NCBI RefSeq assembly: GCF_900148495.1
Contig: NZ_FTRU01000006.1
Coordinates: 62,001-126,000, forward strand
DNA length: 64,000 bases
Direction: 5' to 3'
Source: Negativibacillus massiliensis
GTDB taxonomy: Bacteria > Bacillota > Clostridia > Oscillospirales > Ruminococcaceae
Both the position numbers and the translations under genes were made by a program. How positions within the stretch are numbered: the first letter of the stretch is position 1; each line of letters opens with the position of its first letter. Positions 23,775-32,068 of this stretch are shown piece by piece. Under the pieces are notes generated by a model, which had not been told where the DNA came from, did not search any database, and saw only the letters and a list, made by a program, of their open reading frames with translations.

Positions 23775-24782
23775 TTATTCTTCGGTTACAGTATGTGTTT
23801 TGAGGTAGTCAAACCAGATATTATAATATTTTCCGCCAAAGTGCATTCCGTCACCGTTGGAATCTTCTGGAAGACATCCCTTTTCGTCCTTAAATGCCGA
23901 AGCGACATCCAAATAATAGACATCCTCATTTTCTGCAATCTCAACGATCAGTTCATTGTAACGATTAATCTTTTCGTTGGAGATATCCTCGCGCGAATCA
24001 TCAAACTCCTGCGTTACCGGCAGGATGGACTGCAGGAAAATCTGGCTGTCAGGATGCTGCTCCTTGACGCTCTGAACAAACTTGGTATAGACCTCGGTAA
24101 AGTGTTCTTCGGTAAACCATCCAACTCCGTTTGCTCCGAACATAATATAAATCTTTTTCGGATTTGCCTGTTCCAGTGCTCCCAGAACGGTGGTGTTTCC
24201 TTCTGCTGTGCGGATCTGATCATCACTGAAAACAGTATCCAGATTGATTCCTCTTGCCGCCACAACCGTGGAGTTGTTCATGATCTCATAGAGCTTGATT
24301 CCCTCGGTGATCGAGTCACCAACAAAAGCAACATCATCAAAGTACTCGTCCGATACGCTGAATCCGGAATTTGGAACCAGTGCCGGGGACTCCAGAATTC
24401 TCTGGGAAGTCATAGTTACCACATCAGTATTTTCTACCGGAGTCTGGGTAACCGGCTGCGATGATGCTTCCTGTGTCTGCTCCTCCTGCTCTTCTTCTTT
24501 TTCCTTTTCTTCCGCCGCTACCGCTGCCTCATCCTGAGAATCCGGCTGCTTGTCCGACTCTTCCTGCTCCTTCTGCTGTTGGGTAGGAGCTTCTTTTGGA
24601 AGATCTGTATTCTCCTCTGCACTTGCCATCAGGTGATCCTTTTTCTGCTCCTGCAGCTTTTCCCAATACATGGATGCTCCCAGTGCAATCGCCAGCGATA
24701 TCAGCAATATGATCAAAAAAGACAGCATGGATTTCTTGCGGTCTTTTTTGCGGTGGGCATAGATGCTCGACTTGCTGTACAA
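23775..24782 (-). CDS. Membrane-anchored SGNH/GDSL hydrolase
   Basis: A 335-residue protein: short basic N-terminus, one membrane anchor (about 20-40), a Glu/Gln-rich linker (about 50-115), then an extracellular SGNH domain. The nucleophile is in GDSITEG (Ser near 157) and the D-x-x-H pair is GDGMHFGG near 311-314. It likely removes or moves acyl groups on a cell-surface polymer. The start is TTG 24782, directly after GGGGGAG; the longer frame starts from a TTG without a site. It is co-transcribed with the DUF4358 lipoprotein. Confidence 0.87.
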   Translation of the reverse strand: MYSKSSIYAHRKKDRKKSMLSFLIILLISLAIALGASMYWEKLQEQKKDHLMASAEENTDLPKEAPTQQQKEQEESDKQPDSQDEAAVAAEEKEKEEEQEEQTQEASSQPVTQTPVENTDVVTMTSQRILESPALVPNSGFSVSDEYFDDVAFVGDSITEGIKLYEIMNNSTVVAARGINLDTVFSDDQIRTAEGNTTVLGALEQANPKKIYIMFGANGVGWFTEEHFTEVYTKFVQSVKEQHPDSQIFLQSILPVTQEFDDSREDISNEKINRYNELIVEIAENEDVYYLDVASAFKDEKGCLPEDSNGDGMHFGGKYYNIWFDYLKTHTVTEE

Positions 24783-25001
24783 TGTTTCTCCCCCTTGTTC
24801 CTCGTTACACAATATGGCTTGTACAAAGCCTTTTTGTTAACCAGGAAAATCTTTCTCTCTTAGTATACTACATGCACCCCAAAATTCAAATACCCCCTTC
24901 AAATTTTCATAAAAAATTAAAAAAACTTTTACTGGTGTCGGTGCAGCTTTTTGTCGTTTTGCATGCACAAATATTTTGTGCAAAAAAGCGCAAAAAAATG
25001 C

Positions 25002-25030
25002 TTGACTTTTTTAAATCACGGTGATATAAT
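25002..25030 (+). promoter_or_regulatory. tRNA-Leu promoter
   Basis: TTGACT (25002-25007), 17-base spacer, TATAAT (25025-25030). Confidence 0.9.
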
Positions 25031-25045
25031 AGACAACGTTGAAAC

Positions 25046-25129
25046 GCGAGTGTGCTGGAATAGGCAGACAGGCACGTTTGAGGGGCGTGTGTCTTCGACG
25101 TACGAGTTCAAGTCTCGTCACTCGCACCA
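25046..25129 (+). tRNA. tRNA-Leu (anticodon GAG)
   Basis: 84 bases with encoded CCA. The acceptor stem is GCGAGTG/CACTCGC with discriminator A. The anticodon stem is CACGT/GCGTG around the loop TTGAGGG, giving GAG. A long variable arm follows, as expected for class II Leu tRNA, and the T-arm contains GTTCAAGTC. It has its own promoter and terminator. Confidence 0.96.
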
Positions 25130-25165
25130 AAAACCATCGACCAACTGGTCGATGGTTTTTTTGTT
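25130..25165 (+). terminator. tRNA-Leu terminator
   Basis: AAACCATCGACCA / TGGTCGATGGTTT stem followed by a long T-run. Confidence 0.9.
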
Positions 25166-25288
25166 TTTTCTATACTTTTTAATTTGGTCATCTAATCAAA
25201 CGGCATAAAATTTACTGACTTCTTCCTTTGTTAGTTAAGTCAAGATTACTCCATCCTCCACGATACCGTTTGTTATCTTATCCTCCTA

Positions 25289-25325
25289 ACAAAAAAGGGA
25301 CTCCTTCGGAGTCCCTTTCTTTTTA
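25289..25325 (-). terminator. pepV terminator
   Basis: GGGACTCC (25297-25304) / GGAGTCCC (25308-25315) with A and T flanks. Confidence 0.85.
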
Positions 25326-25338
25326 TCCTATATAATGA

Positions 25339-26745
25339 TTACAGGCTCAGTTCATTCAGTCCGATCAGGGAGAGAATGTAGATCTTAAGTGCTTTCATCA
25401 GGAAATCAACACTGTTGCATTCATCTGGCATGTGTTCTTCCCCTTTGCCCTCGCCGCATGGGTTTGGCATATTATGGAAGTGAGGACCAAAAGCAACCGC
25501 ATTATCAAAACGTCTTGCATAAGTACCGCCGCCGATTGTGTATGGAACACCTTTTTCACCGGTTACATGGTCATATGCTGCAAGCAGAGTTTTGATTTCC
25601 GGTGTATCTGCTGGTTTATAGCATGGAACGGAGTTGTTGCGCAGAACTGCTTTTGCTCCGATCTGTGCGATGTGTTTTTCGATGGAAGCAAACAGTTCTT
25701 CACCTTTCATGGTAACTGGATAACGGATATCCAGCTTGAGCTGAAGGTTGTTGTTTTCCATTGCATCAACGCCGTTGATGTGGGTCAGTTTGCCGGATGG
25801 TTCATCCTCTACCTCTACGCCAATACCAGCGCCGTGGCAGTCTTTGAGTACTTCTGCAACAACTTTTACAGCATTCTTTTCAGCCTCAGAAAGCTGTGGC
25901 AGAGTTGCAATCAGTTCAAACAGAACTTTTGTTGCGTTGATGGAACCTTCTGGTTTTGCTGCATGAGCGGTTTTGCCCACAGCAGTCAGTTTGATTCCAC
26001 CCTCTACAGCTTCTACACTGTAAACAGCTTTATCGTAGCTGCCAAGATCTGCTTCCGTTACACCTTTGAGGGTTGCTGTTGCACTTGCACAAACTGCATT
26101 GCTTACTGTTCCGCCAACCAGATTGGTGATAACCTTGCCATCAACCGGGATCTCGATGGTAACGCCCAGCTGACCTTTTTCACCGATGCAGACAGGGAAA
26201 TCAGCATCTGGTGTAAATGCGAAGGTTGGCATTTTTTCTGCTTCCAGATAATGTGGCAGGTCTCCCATACCAGTTTCTTCACTGCATCCCATTACCAGAC
26301 GGAAGGTGTAATTTGGCTGGACACCCAGCTCTTTCATGCATTTGAGCGCATACAGACCAACAACGGTTGGACCTTTGTCATCTGCAACGCCACGGCCATA
26401 GATGTAGCCGTCTTTCTCGATCATATCATAAGGATCATGGCTCCAGCCTTCACCTTCCGGAACAACGTCCAGATGACCCAGAATTGCAATTTCCTTGTCG
26501 CCGCTGCCAAAAACAGCAGAACCTGCATAGTAATCGTAATTTCTGGTCTTGAAGCCCATTGCCTCGCACATTTCCAGTGCTTTGTCCAGTACTTTATGGC
26601 ATCCTTCGCCAAATGGAGAATTTGGGTCATCACTGTGTGTGCTGACGCTCTTAATATTGACCAATTTCGCAATATCGTTTACGATATTCTGTCGATTCTC
26701 TTCAATAAATTTGTCGATTCTCGATTCCATTTCTTTGGAAATCAT
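25339..26745 (-). CDS. pepV: Dipeptidase PepV (M20 family)
   Basis: A 468-residue M20 metallopeptidase of PepV length. The first metal motif is ILGHLDVVPEG, followed by GRGVADDKGP, the general-base pair SEETG, and the C-terminal GGTYAR and HMPDE motifs. It hydrolyses dipeptides in the cytoplasm with two zinc ions. The ATG at 26745 is chosen because GGAGGG lies eight bases before it; the upstream ATG at 26760 overlaps that site. An extended -10 (TGGTATAAT) lies upstream. Confidence 0.93.
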   Translation of the reverse strand: MISKEMESRIDKFIEENRQNIVNDIAKLVNIKSVSTHSDDPNSPFGEGCHKVLDKALEMCEAMGFKTRNYDYYAGSAVFGSGDKEIAILGHLDVVPEGEGWSHDPYDMIEKDGYIYGRGVADDKGPTVVGLYALKCMKELGVQPNYTFRLVMGCSEETGMGDLPHYLEAEKMPTFAFTPDADFPVCIGEKGQLGVTIEIPVDGKVITNLVGGTVSNAVCASATATLKGVTEADLGSYDKAVYSVEAVEGGIKLTAVGKTAHAAKPEGSINATKVLFELIATLPQLSEAEKNAVKVVAEVLKDCHGAGIGVEVEDEPSGKLTHINGVDAMENNNLQLKLDIRYPVTMKGEELFASIEKHIAQIGAKAVLRNNSVPCYKPADTPEIKTLLAAYDHVTGEKGVPYTIGGGTYARRFDNAVAFGPHFHNMPNPCGEGKGEEHMPDECNSVDFLMKALKIYILSLIGLNELSL

Positions 26746-26952
26746 GGTTAATCCCTCCATTGCCTTGATTCATTATCAGAAGTCCATGCTTCTAATTTAA
26801 ATTCATTATACCACAAAACTTGTTTTTTACCATCACTTTCCAAAAAAATTTATACTGCACCGAAACAGTGTACTTTTTAACCTTTGTTGCATAAAAATAA
26901 GTCATATTAAGGCTTTGGAATTGTATGTTTTCGAAATTTTTTCCGGAACTAT

Positions 26953-26980
26953 TTGTATATTTGGGAAAATGCGTTATAAT
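26953..26980 (+). promoter_or_regulatory. Possible promoter of the pilus-like cluster
   Basis: A consensus TATAAT (26975-26980) with a weak TTGTAT -35 at 16-base spacing, 56 bases before the transglutaminase gene. No cyclic-di-GMP riboswitch-like element was recognised. Confidence 0.4.
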
Positions 26981-27036
26981 GAAACTGACATTTATTTTTC
27001 TATTTATGCATTTTCCAAGAAAGGAAATCAGATGAT

Positions 27037-27954
27037 ATGACTTTGCATTTACCTTCTGTGCTCAGGCGTTGTCTGTGCATCATAACCTTACTGATTTTCC
27101 TCTTTGCCGCACTTCCACCTTTTTCCACGGTTGCTGCGCTTGATACTACTCCAAAAGTATATACACCATCTGCCAGCGGAAAAAAGGTTGTGGGAAACAG
27201 CAAGGCAAAGATTGATATTTCCAATGTGGACCAGGGATATCTGATGGTTCGTTATAACGGAAACAGCAAAAAGGTTAAACTTCAAATCACCAAAAAAGGT
27301 TCTACCACCTATACGTATAATCTTTCTTCGGGTTCCTATGAGGCCTTTCCTCTCTCTGAAGGCAGCGGAACCTATACTGTAAATGTGTATGAAAATGTTT
27401 CCGGCAACCAATATTCTCTGGCCTGTGGTGAATCGGTCAAGGTAGAGATCAAAAACAGCCTGACCCCGTTTTTATACTCCAATCAGTATGTAAAATTTAA
27501 CGCGAACAGCAAAACTGTTGCGATGGGAGCACAAATTGCTGCCGGGGCACAAAATCAGCTGCAGGTCGTGGACCGGATCTATGACTATGTTGTATCCAAC
27601 ATTTCATACGATTATCAAAAAGCCAAAACCGTTACCTCTGGATACCTTCCTAATGTAGACACCATTCTTCAATCTAAAAAGGGAATCTGCTTTGACTACG
27701 CTGCGGTAATGGCAACCATGCTCCGCACGCAGGGAATTCCGACCAAATTGGTGGTTGGTTATGCCGGAAGTGCTTATCATGCCTGGGTCAGCGTTTATAT
27801 CAATGAAATTGGATGGATTGACAACATCTTTTATTTTGACGGCAAATCCTGGGTTCGCATGGACCCGACCTTCGCTTCCAGCGGAAACAGCAGCGCTTCC
27901 ATCATGAAGTATATCGGAGATGGAAAAAACTACAAAGCAATGTATGCTTACTAA
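27037..27954 (+). CDS. Secreted transglutaminase-like protein
   Basis: A 305-residue exported protein. A Sec signal peptide with Arg-rich start and hydrophobic core covers about 1-34 (cleavage near VAA). A beta-rich region (about 45-140) is followed by a transglutaminase-like domain with Cys219 (KGICFDYA), His249 (AYHAW) and Asp277 (MDPTF), so the triad is intact. It probably acts as a peptidase or amidase outside the cell. It lies 30 bases upstream of a PilC-like gene, so it appears to be the first gene of the pilus-like cluster. Confidence 0.88.
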   Translation: MTLHLPSVLRRCLCIITLLIFLFAALPPFSTVAALDTTPKVYTPSASGKKVVGNSKAKIDISNVDQGYLMVRYNGNSKKVKLQITKKGSTTYTYNLSSGSYEAFPLSEGSGTYTVNVYENVSGNQYSLACGESVKVEIKNSLTPFLYSNQYVKFNANSKTVAMGAQIAAGAQNQLQVVDRIYDYVVSNISYDYQKAKTVTSGYLPNVDTILQSKKGICFDYAAVMATMLRTQGIPTKLVVGYAGSAYHAWVSVYINEIGWIDNIFYFDGKSWVRMDPTFASSGNSSASIMKYIGDGKNYKAMYAY

Positions 27955-27984
27955 AAATTCATGGATCATAAAAGGAGTGACAAC

Positions 27985-29040
27985 ATGGCTGCACAGCTCA
28001 ACCAAAAAAATCTTTCTTCTTTGCAGATTGCTTCCTTCTGCACCCAGCTTTCTCTGTTGATCAAAGCCGGTATCTCTCTTCAGGAAGGAATCCACATTCT
28101 TTACGAAGACGCTTCCTCTCAGGCAGAAAAGGAACTCTTAAAACAAATTCTGGAACCAATTGAAGAGGGACAGCCCCTTGCTTTTTCTCTCAGACAGAGC
28201 GACGCATTTCCACAGTATATGGTGGAAATGGTGGAGATCGGTGAAACTTCCGGTAAACTGGAAGAGGTTCTGGATTCTCTGACCGAATACTATGAACGCA
28301 GCGAAAATATTTCCAAAAGTATCCGCAGCGCGGTCACCTATCCAATGATCATGATTTTGATGATGGCTGTTGTAATCGGTGTTCTGATGATTAAAGTACT
28401 TCCGATTTTCCGCCAGGTATTCAGTCAGCTGGGTACAGAAATGTCCAATTTCTCTCAGAATATCATGGATTTCGGTTCGATTGTTGGAATGATCGCTTCA
28501 GTATTCATCGGTTTAATCCTGCTTCTTATTATCATTGCGCTTGTTTTGCGGATGACACCTTCCGGTCAAAAAACATTGTCCAATATCTTCTCTCGTCTTC
28601 CGGTCATCAAACCATTGTACCGCAAAATGGCTTCCGGTCGCTTTGCTTCGGCAATGGCTCTGATGCTTTCCAGCGGACTGGATACTGACCAGGCCCTCTC
28701 GATGACCCAGCAGTTAATTACCGATCAGGAAACCTCCCAGAAAATTTCCTCCATGCAGCAGCAGATTCACGAAGGTTCTTCCTTTGCTGACGCATTGGTT
28801 TCTGTTTCGATCTTTTCCAGCGTCTATGCCCGCATGGTCAGTGTTGGATTCCGTACCGGAGCCATCGACTCTGTTATGGCAAAAATCGCTCACCATTATG
28901 AAGATGAAGTCAACGATAAAATTGCTTCTATCATCGGCATTCTGGAACCTACCTTTGTTGCTATTCTGTCCATTGTCATCGGAATGATCCTGCTGTCTGT
29001 CATGCTTCCACTGATGGGGGTCATGTCCTCTATCGGTTAA
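27985..29040 (+). CDS. Type II secretion/type IV pilus inner-membrane platform protein (GspF/PilC)
   Basis: A 351-residue polytopic protein with two GspF repeats, about 12-135 and 215-340, and three membrane spans. Motifs include FCTQLSLLIKAGISLQEGI, VEMVEIGETSGKLEE and MVSVGFRTGAIDSVM, all typical of the platform that couples ATPase rotation to pilin movement. The ATG at 27985 follows AAAAGGAG; the frame to 27961 includes that site and is not used. It is the only platform gene in the cluster. Confidence 0.92.
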   Translation: MAAQLNQKNLSSLQIASFCTQLSLLIKAGISLQEGIHILYEDASSQAEKELLKQILEPIEEGQPLAFSLRQSDAFPQYMVEMVEIGETSGKLEEVLDSLTEYYERSENISKSIRSAVTYPMIMILMMAVVIGVLMIKVLPIFRQVFSQLGTEMSNFSQNIMDFGSIVGMIASVFIGLILLLIIIALVLRMTPSGQKTLSNIFSRLPVIKPLYRKMASGRFASAMALMLSSGLDTDQALSMTQQLITDQETSQKISSMQQQIHEGSSFADALVSVSIFSSVYARMVSVGFRTGAIDSVMAKIAHHYEDEVNDKIASIIGILEPTFVAILSIVIGMILLSVMLPLMGVMSSIG

Positions 29041-29064
29041 TCGCGTGCAAAAGGAGGTATGGTG

Positions 29065-29439
29065 ATGACCATCTTAAAAAAACAACATCCTTTTCTTTCC
29101 CTGATTCGGGAAAATATTCTCGCGGTTTTATTTTTCCTGTTTCTGGTGCTGGTAATCTGGATTGGACTGGAAAACCTTTCCACCTCCACACAATCGGAAC
29201 AGTTGATTGCAACTGAACAGGCAGTGCGCCGCGCTGCAGTTCAATGCTATGCACTGGAAGGTTCTTATCCTTCTGACCTTACATATCTGGAACAGCATTA
29301 TGGATTGATGTTAAACCATGACCGTTATGTGGTGCACTATCAGTCGCTTGGCTCCAACCTGATGCCTCAAATTGCTGTTTTCAGTCTGGAAGAAGAATCT
29401 CCGGTTTCCAATCTTCTCTCTGAGGAGGCATCATCATGA
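29065..29439 (+). CDS. Pilin-like membrane protein
   Basis: A 124-residue protein with one N-terminal hydrophobic helix (about 18-40) and a small extracellular region containing EGSYPSDLTYLEQHYGL, a pattern common after the first helix of type IV pilins and GspG proteins. The canonical G|FxxxE processing site is absent: there is no Gly before the helix and the Glu lies at another position. The ATG at 29065 is preferred by spacing from AAGGAGG. It overlaps the next gene by four bases. Pilin identity is inferred. Confidence 0.6.
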   Translation: MTILKKQHPFLSLIRENILAVLFFLFLVLVIWIGLENLSTSTQSEQLIATEQAVRRAAVQCYALEGSYPSDLTYLEQHYGLMLNHDRYVVHYQSLGSNLMPQIAVFSLEEESPVSNLLSEEASS

Positions 29440-29918
29440 TCAAGCAAAAAAATCATGTTGTTGATCTTTTGTTTTCTCTGGCACTGTTCTGTGTTTTTGC
29501 CGCATCTGCATTGACAATCGTTATTATGGGTGCGGATGTCTATCAAAAATCTGTCAATGACATGAACAGAAATTCCACGATACGCACCTCTTTAAGCTAT
29601 CTTTCAGAAAAGATTCATCAGAATGATGCGGAAAATGGAATCCGGATTGACCAGTTAAACGACCTTCCTTCTCTGGTTCTGACACAAAACTTAAATGGAG
29701 AAACCTACGAAACCTGGATTTATGCTTATGATGGCATGCTCTGTGAGATTATGACCGACCTGGAAAATGGATTTACTCCGGAAGAGGGCCAGCCGATTCT
29801 GGAAATCGGAAGCTTTTCTCTGGAGCAAAACGGTTCGCGGATCATCCTGACCGTTTCCGACACACAAGGAAACACCTCATCTCTTTCTGTTTCTCCAAGA
29901 AGTAGCATATCATCCTGA
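29436..29918 (+). CDS. DUF4860 protein, pilin-like
   Basis: A 160-residue protein with a single N-terminal membrane helix (about 11-31) and a beta-rich extracellular domain; sequence pattern matches DUF4860, a family of unknown function. The N-terminus has the layout of a pilin but with Asp where Glu5 would stand and no preceding Gly. The ATGA overlap with the upstream gene shows translational coupling. Probably a minor pilin or scaffold of the same machine. Confidence 0.65.
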   Translation: MIKQKNHVVDLLFSLALFCVFAASALTIVIMGADVYQKSVNDMNRNSTIRTSLSYLSEKIHQNDAENGIRIDQLNDLPSLVLTQNLNGETYETWIYAYDGMLCEIMTDLENGFTPEEGQPILEIGSFSLEQNGSRIILTVSDTQGNTSSLSVSPRSSISS

Positions 29919-29951
29919 CCAATATCCTGAATTTTGAAAGGGGGTTATATC

Positions 29952-30386
29952 ATGGGTGGAAAAAGAGCTTCCAAGTCTGAGCTCTTTCTGATGGAGTTGA
30001 TTTTCAGCATCCTGTTTTTTTCCATTGCCAGCGCGGTCTGTGTCACATTATTTGTCCATGCAAGGCTGACTAGTATCGAAAGTACTCAGCTAACAACAGC
30101 TACACTTCAGGCACAATCTGCCGCAGAAACCTTTAAGTCTGTGAATGCCGATCTCGATCAGGCTGCTGACCTCCTGAATGCTCAGCAAACACCGGAAGGC
30201 AGCCTGCAGATTTTATACGATCAAAACTGGAATCCGGTCTCGGAGCCTGACAGCGCTTCCTATCTTCTCACCCTGACACCGGATGATCCATCTCCCGATT
30301 CCAATCAGCTGTGCAGTGCCCAAATTCAGGTCAGCAAACAGGGCGAATCCATCTATGAACTGACTGTCACACAGTATGTACGATAA
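29952..30386 (+). CDS. Prepilin-like minor subunit
   Basis: A 144-residue protein. After a short basic leader (GGKRASKSE) a pilin-like helix begins LFLMELIFSILFF, where a Glu occupies the +5 position of type IV pilins, but the residue before the helix is Glu rather than Gly. The rest is an alpha-helical spine extension and a Ser/Asp-rich head. The ATG at 29952 follows GAAAGGGGG. It fits a pseudopilin role. Confidence 0.62.
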   Translation: MGGKRASKSELFLMELIFSILFFSIASAVCVTLFVHARLTSIESTQLTTATLQAQSAAETFKSVNADLDQAADLLNAQQTPEGSLQILYDQNWNPVSEPDSASYLLTLTPDDPSPDSNQLCSAQIQVSKQGESIYELTVTQYVR

Positions 30387-30408
30387 TTCATGAAAGGAAC
30401 TGATAAAT

Positions 30409-30903
30409 ATGAAGCAGCAAAGCAAAAACCATTCTGCTGGCGTCAGCATCGGAATGGTATCGATTCTCATGATCTTTGTCGTACTCTGTCTGACCACATT
30501 TGCTACACTTTCTTTTGTTTCTGCAAGGGCTGATCTGAAACTCAGCAAAAAAGCTTCCGATTCGGTAAGTGAATATTATGCTGCGGATTCTGCCGCAGAA
30601 ACATATCTTGCTCAGATTGCAAGCCAGCTTGAAACTGCTGATTCTTCCTGGCAGCAGACAGTTTCTCTGTCCGACACATCATTGGAGTGCTCTGTTGCAG
30701 AAAACAACGCATTGTTTTCTTATTCTGTTTCGGTCAACGAACAAAAAAATCTTATGGTTGTTCTTTCCTGCCCTCTCGATTCCAATGGAATTCCTTCTGG
30801 TGAACTTTCTGTCCAGAAATGGCAGGTTGAAACCCTCGCTAACGATACCCTGCAGGAAGAACCCGTATTGAATCTGGCTTCCCAGCCGCCGCTTTTACCT
30901 TAA
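30409..30903 (+). CDS. PilX/GspK-like minor pilin candidate
   Basis: A 164-residue protein with a pilin-like N-terminus: leader ending SAG, then VSIGMVSILMIFVVLCL. The Gly at -1 is present but Glu5 is replaced by Met, as in some GspK/PilX-type tip subunits. After the helix, EYYAADSAAETYL resembles the PilX-like spine. The stop codon is embedded in a strong terminator hairpin (30884-30919). Confidence 0.6.
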   Translation: MKQQSKNHSAGVSIGMVSILMIFVVLCLTTFATLSFVSARADLKLSKKASDSVSEYYAADSAAETYLAQIASQLETADSSWQQTVSLSDTSLECSVAENNALFSYSVSVNEQKNLMVVLSCPLDSNGIPSGELSVQKWQVETLANDTLQEEPVLNLASQPPLLP

Positions 30904-30919
30904 AGCTGCGGCTTTTTTC
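30884..30919 (+). terminator. Terminator/attenuator upstream of pilT
   Basis: AGCCGC-C-GCTTT pairs with AAAGC-T-GCGGCT (one mismatch, 6-base loop), followed by TTTTTTCT. The TAA stop of the minor-pilin gene lies at the loop edge. The pilT gene starts 41 bases later with no clear promoter of its own. Confidence 0.8.
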
Positions 30920-30960
30920 TACCATTCGCAATACAATTCCCACAGAAAGGATGTATTCTC

Positions 30961-32019
30961 TTGGAACTGAGTCAAATTTTAAAATCCGCTGTTGAAAAAC
31001 AGGCCTCTGATATTTTTATTGTCTCCGGCCTTCCTCTTTCCTTTAAAGTAAACCACGTCATTGAACCACAGTCGGAAGAAAAGTTGTTTCCTGATGCAAC
31101 CGAAGCTTTGATTCGGGAAATTTACTCTCTGGCAAACGAACGGGATATCGACCGCTTTTTAGATTGCGGAGATGATGACTTCTCTTTTTCGCTTCCGGGT
31201 GTATCCCGTTTTCGTGTCAGCACCTATAAACAGCGCAGCTCGCTTGCTGCTGTCATCCGTGTTGTAACATTCGATCTTCCTGATCCGGAAAAGCTGGGAC
31301 TTCCTTCGGTAATGATGGATCTTGCATTGCGTAAAAAAGGTATGGTACTAGTTACCGGCCCTGCCGGAAGCGGTAAATCCACCTCTCTCGCCTGCATGAT
31401 TGACCGAATCAATCAAACTCGAAATTCCCACATCATCACCCTGGAAGATCCAATTGAATTTTTGCATCGTCACAAAAAGAGCATCGTCAGCCAGCGTGAA
31501 ATCCCAAACGATACTCAAAGTTATGTTACCGCTCTGCGTGCTGCTTTAAGACAGTCCCCAGACGTTATTCTGCTTGGTGAAATGCGTGACTATGAAACCA
31601 TCAATACTGCCTTAACCGCAGCTGAGACCGGTCATCTGGTATTCTCCACCTTGCACACCGTCGGCGCTTCCAGCACAATCGACCGAATCATTGACGCTTT
31701 CCCTCCAAACCAGCAGGCACAAATCCGCATTCAGCTTTCTATGGTACTTCAAGCAGTTGTTTCCCAGCAGCTTATTCCTACTGTAAACGGCGGTGTTGTG
31801 GCTGCATTTGAAATCATGATCTGCAACGGTGCGATCCGAAACCTGATCCGCGAATCCAAAACCCATCAGATCGATACTGTTATCTTTTCTTCTGCTTCTG
31901 ACGGCATGATTACAATGGACAACAGTATTCTGAATCTTTATAAGCAGGGAATCATCTCTGCTCAGGATGCTGTTTTGTACAGCACCAATCCAGAATTGAT
32001 GTCCAAGAAAGTACGTTAA
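30961..32019 (+). CDS. PilT-type pilus retraction/secretion ATPase
   Basis: A 352-residue GspE/PilT-family ATPase of PilT length. The N-terminal PAS-like domain (1-105) starts with the PilT pattern KQASDIFIVSGLPL. Walker A GPAGSGKS is at 133-140, the Asp box ITLEDPIEF at 159-167, Walker B DVILLGEMRD at 201-210 and the His box TGHLVFSTLHT near 223-233. It powers pilus dynamics from the cytoplasm. The start is TTG 30961, ten bases after AAAGG. It is the only ATPase in the cluster. Confidence 0.9.
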   Translation: MELSQILKSAVEKQASDIFIVSGLPLSFKVNHVIEPQSEEKLFPDATEALIREIYSLANERDIDRFLDCGDDDFSFSLPGVSRFRVSTYKQRSSLAAVIRVVTFDLPDPEKLGLPSVMMDLALRKKGMVLVTGPAGSGKSTSLACMIDRINQTRNSHIITLEDPIEFLHRHKKSIVSQREIPNDTQSYVTALRAALRQSPDVILLGEMRDYETINTALTAAETGHLVFSTLHTVGASSTIDRIIDAFPPNQQAQIRIQLSMVLQAVVSQQLIPTVNGGVVAAFEIMICNGAIRNLIRESKTHQIDTVIFSSASDGMITMDNSILNLYKQGIISAQDAVLYSTNPELMSKKVR

Positions 32020-32058
32020 AAAATCCCCGCCAGATTTTGACTGGCGGGGATTTTTTAT
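32018..32058. terminator. Bidirectional terminator
   Basis: A 13-bp perfect stem (32021-32033 / 32041-32053) between convergent pilT and YitT genes. Confidence 0.92.
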
Positions 32059-32068
32059 TTACATCAAA

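Noticed and set aside
25432-26751. Plus-strand open frame of 439 codons opposite pepV
   Set aside because: It mirrors the PepV reading frame, has an implausible Cys/Phe-rich composition and no ribosome binding site.
26761-27036. Cyclic-di-GMP riboswitch before the pilus-like cluster
   Set aside because: The CACGCACAGGGCAAACC-type conserved core is absent.
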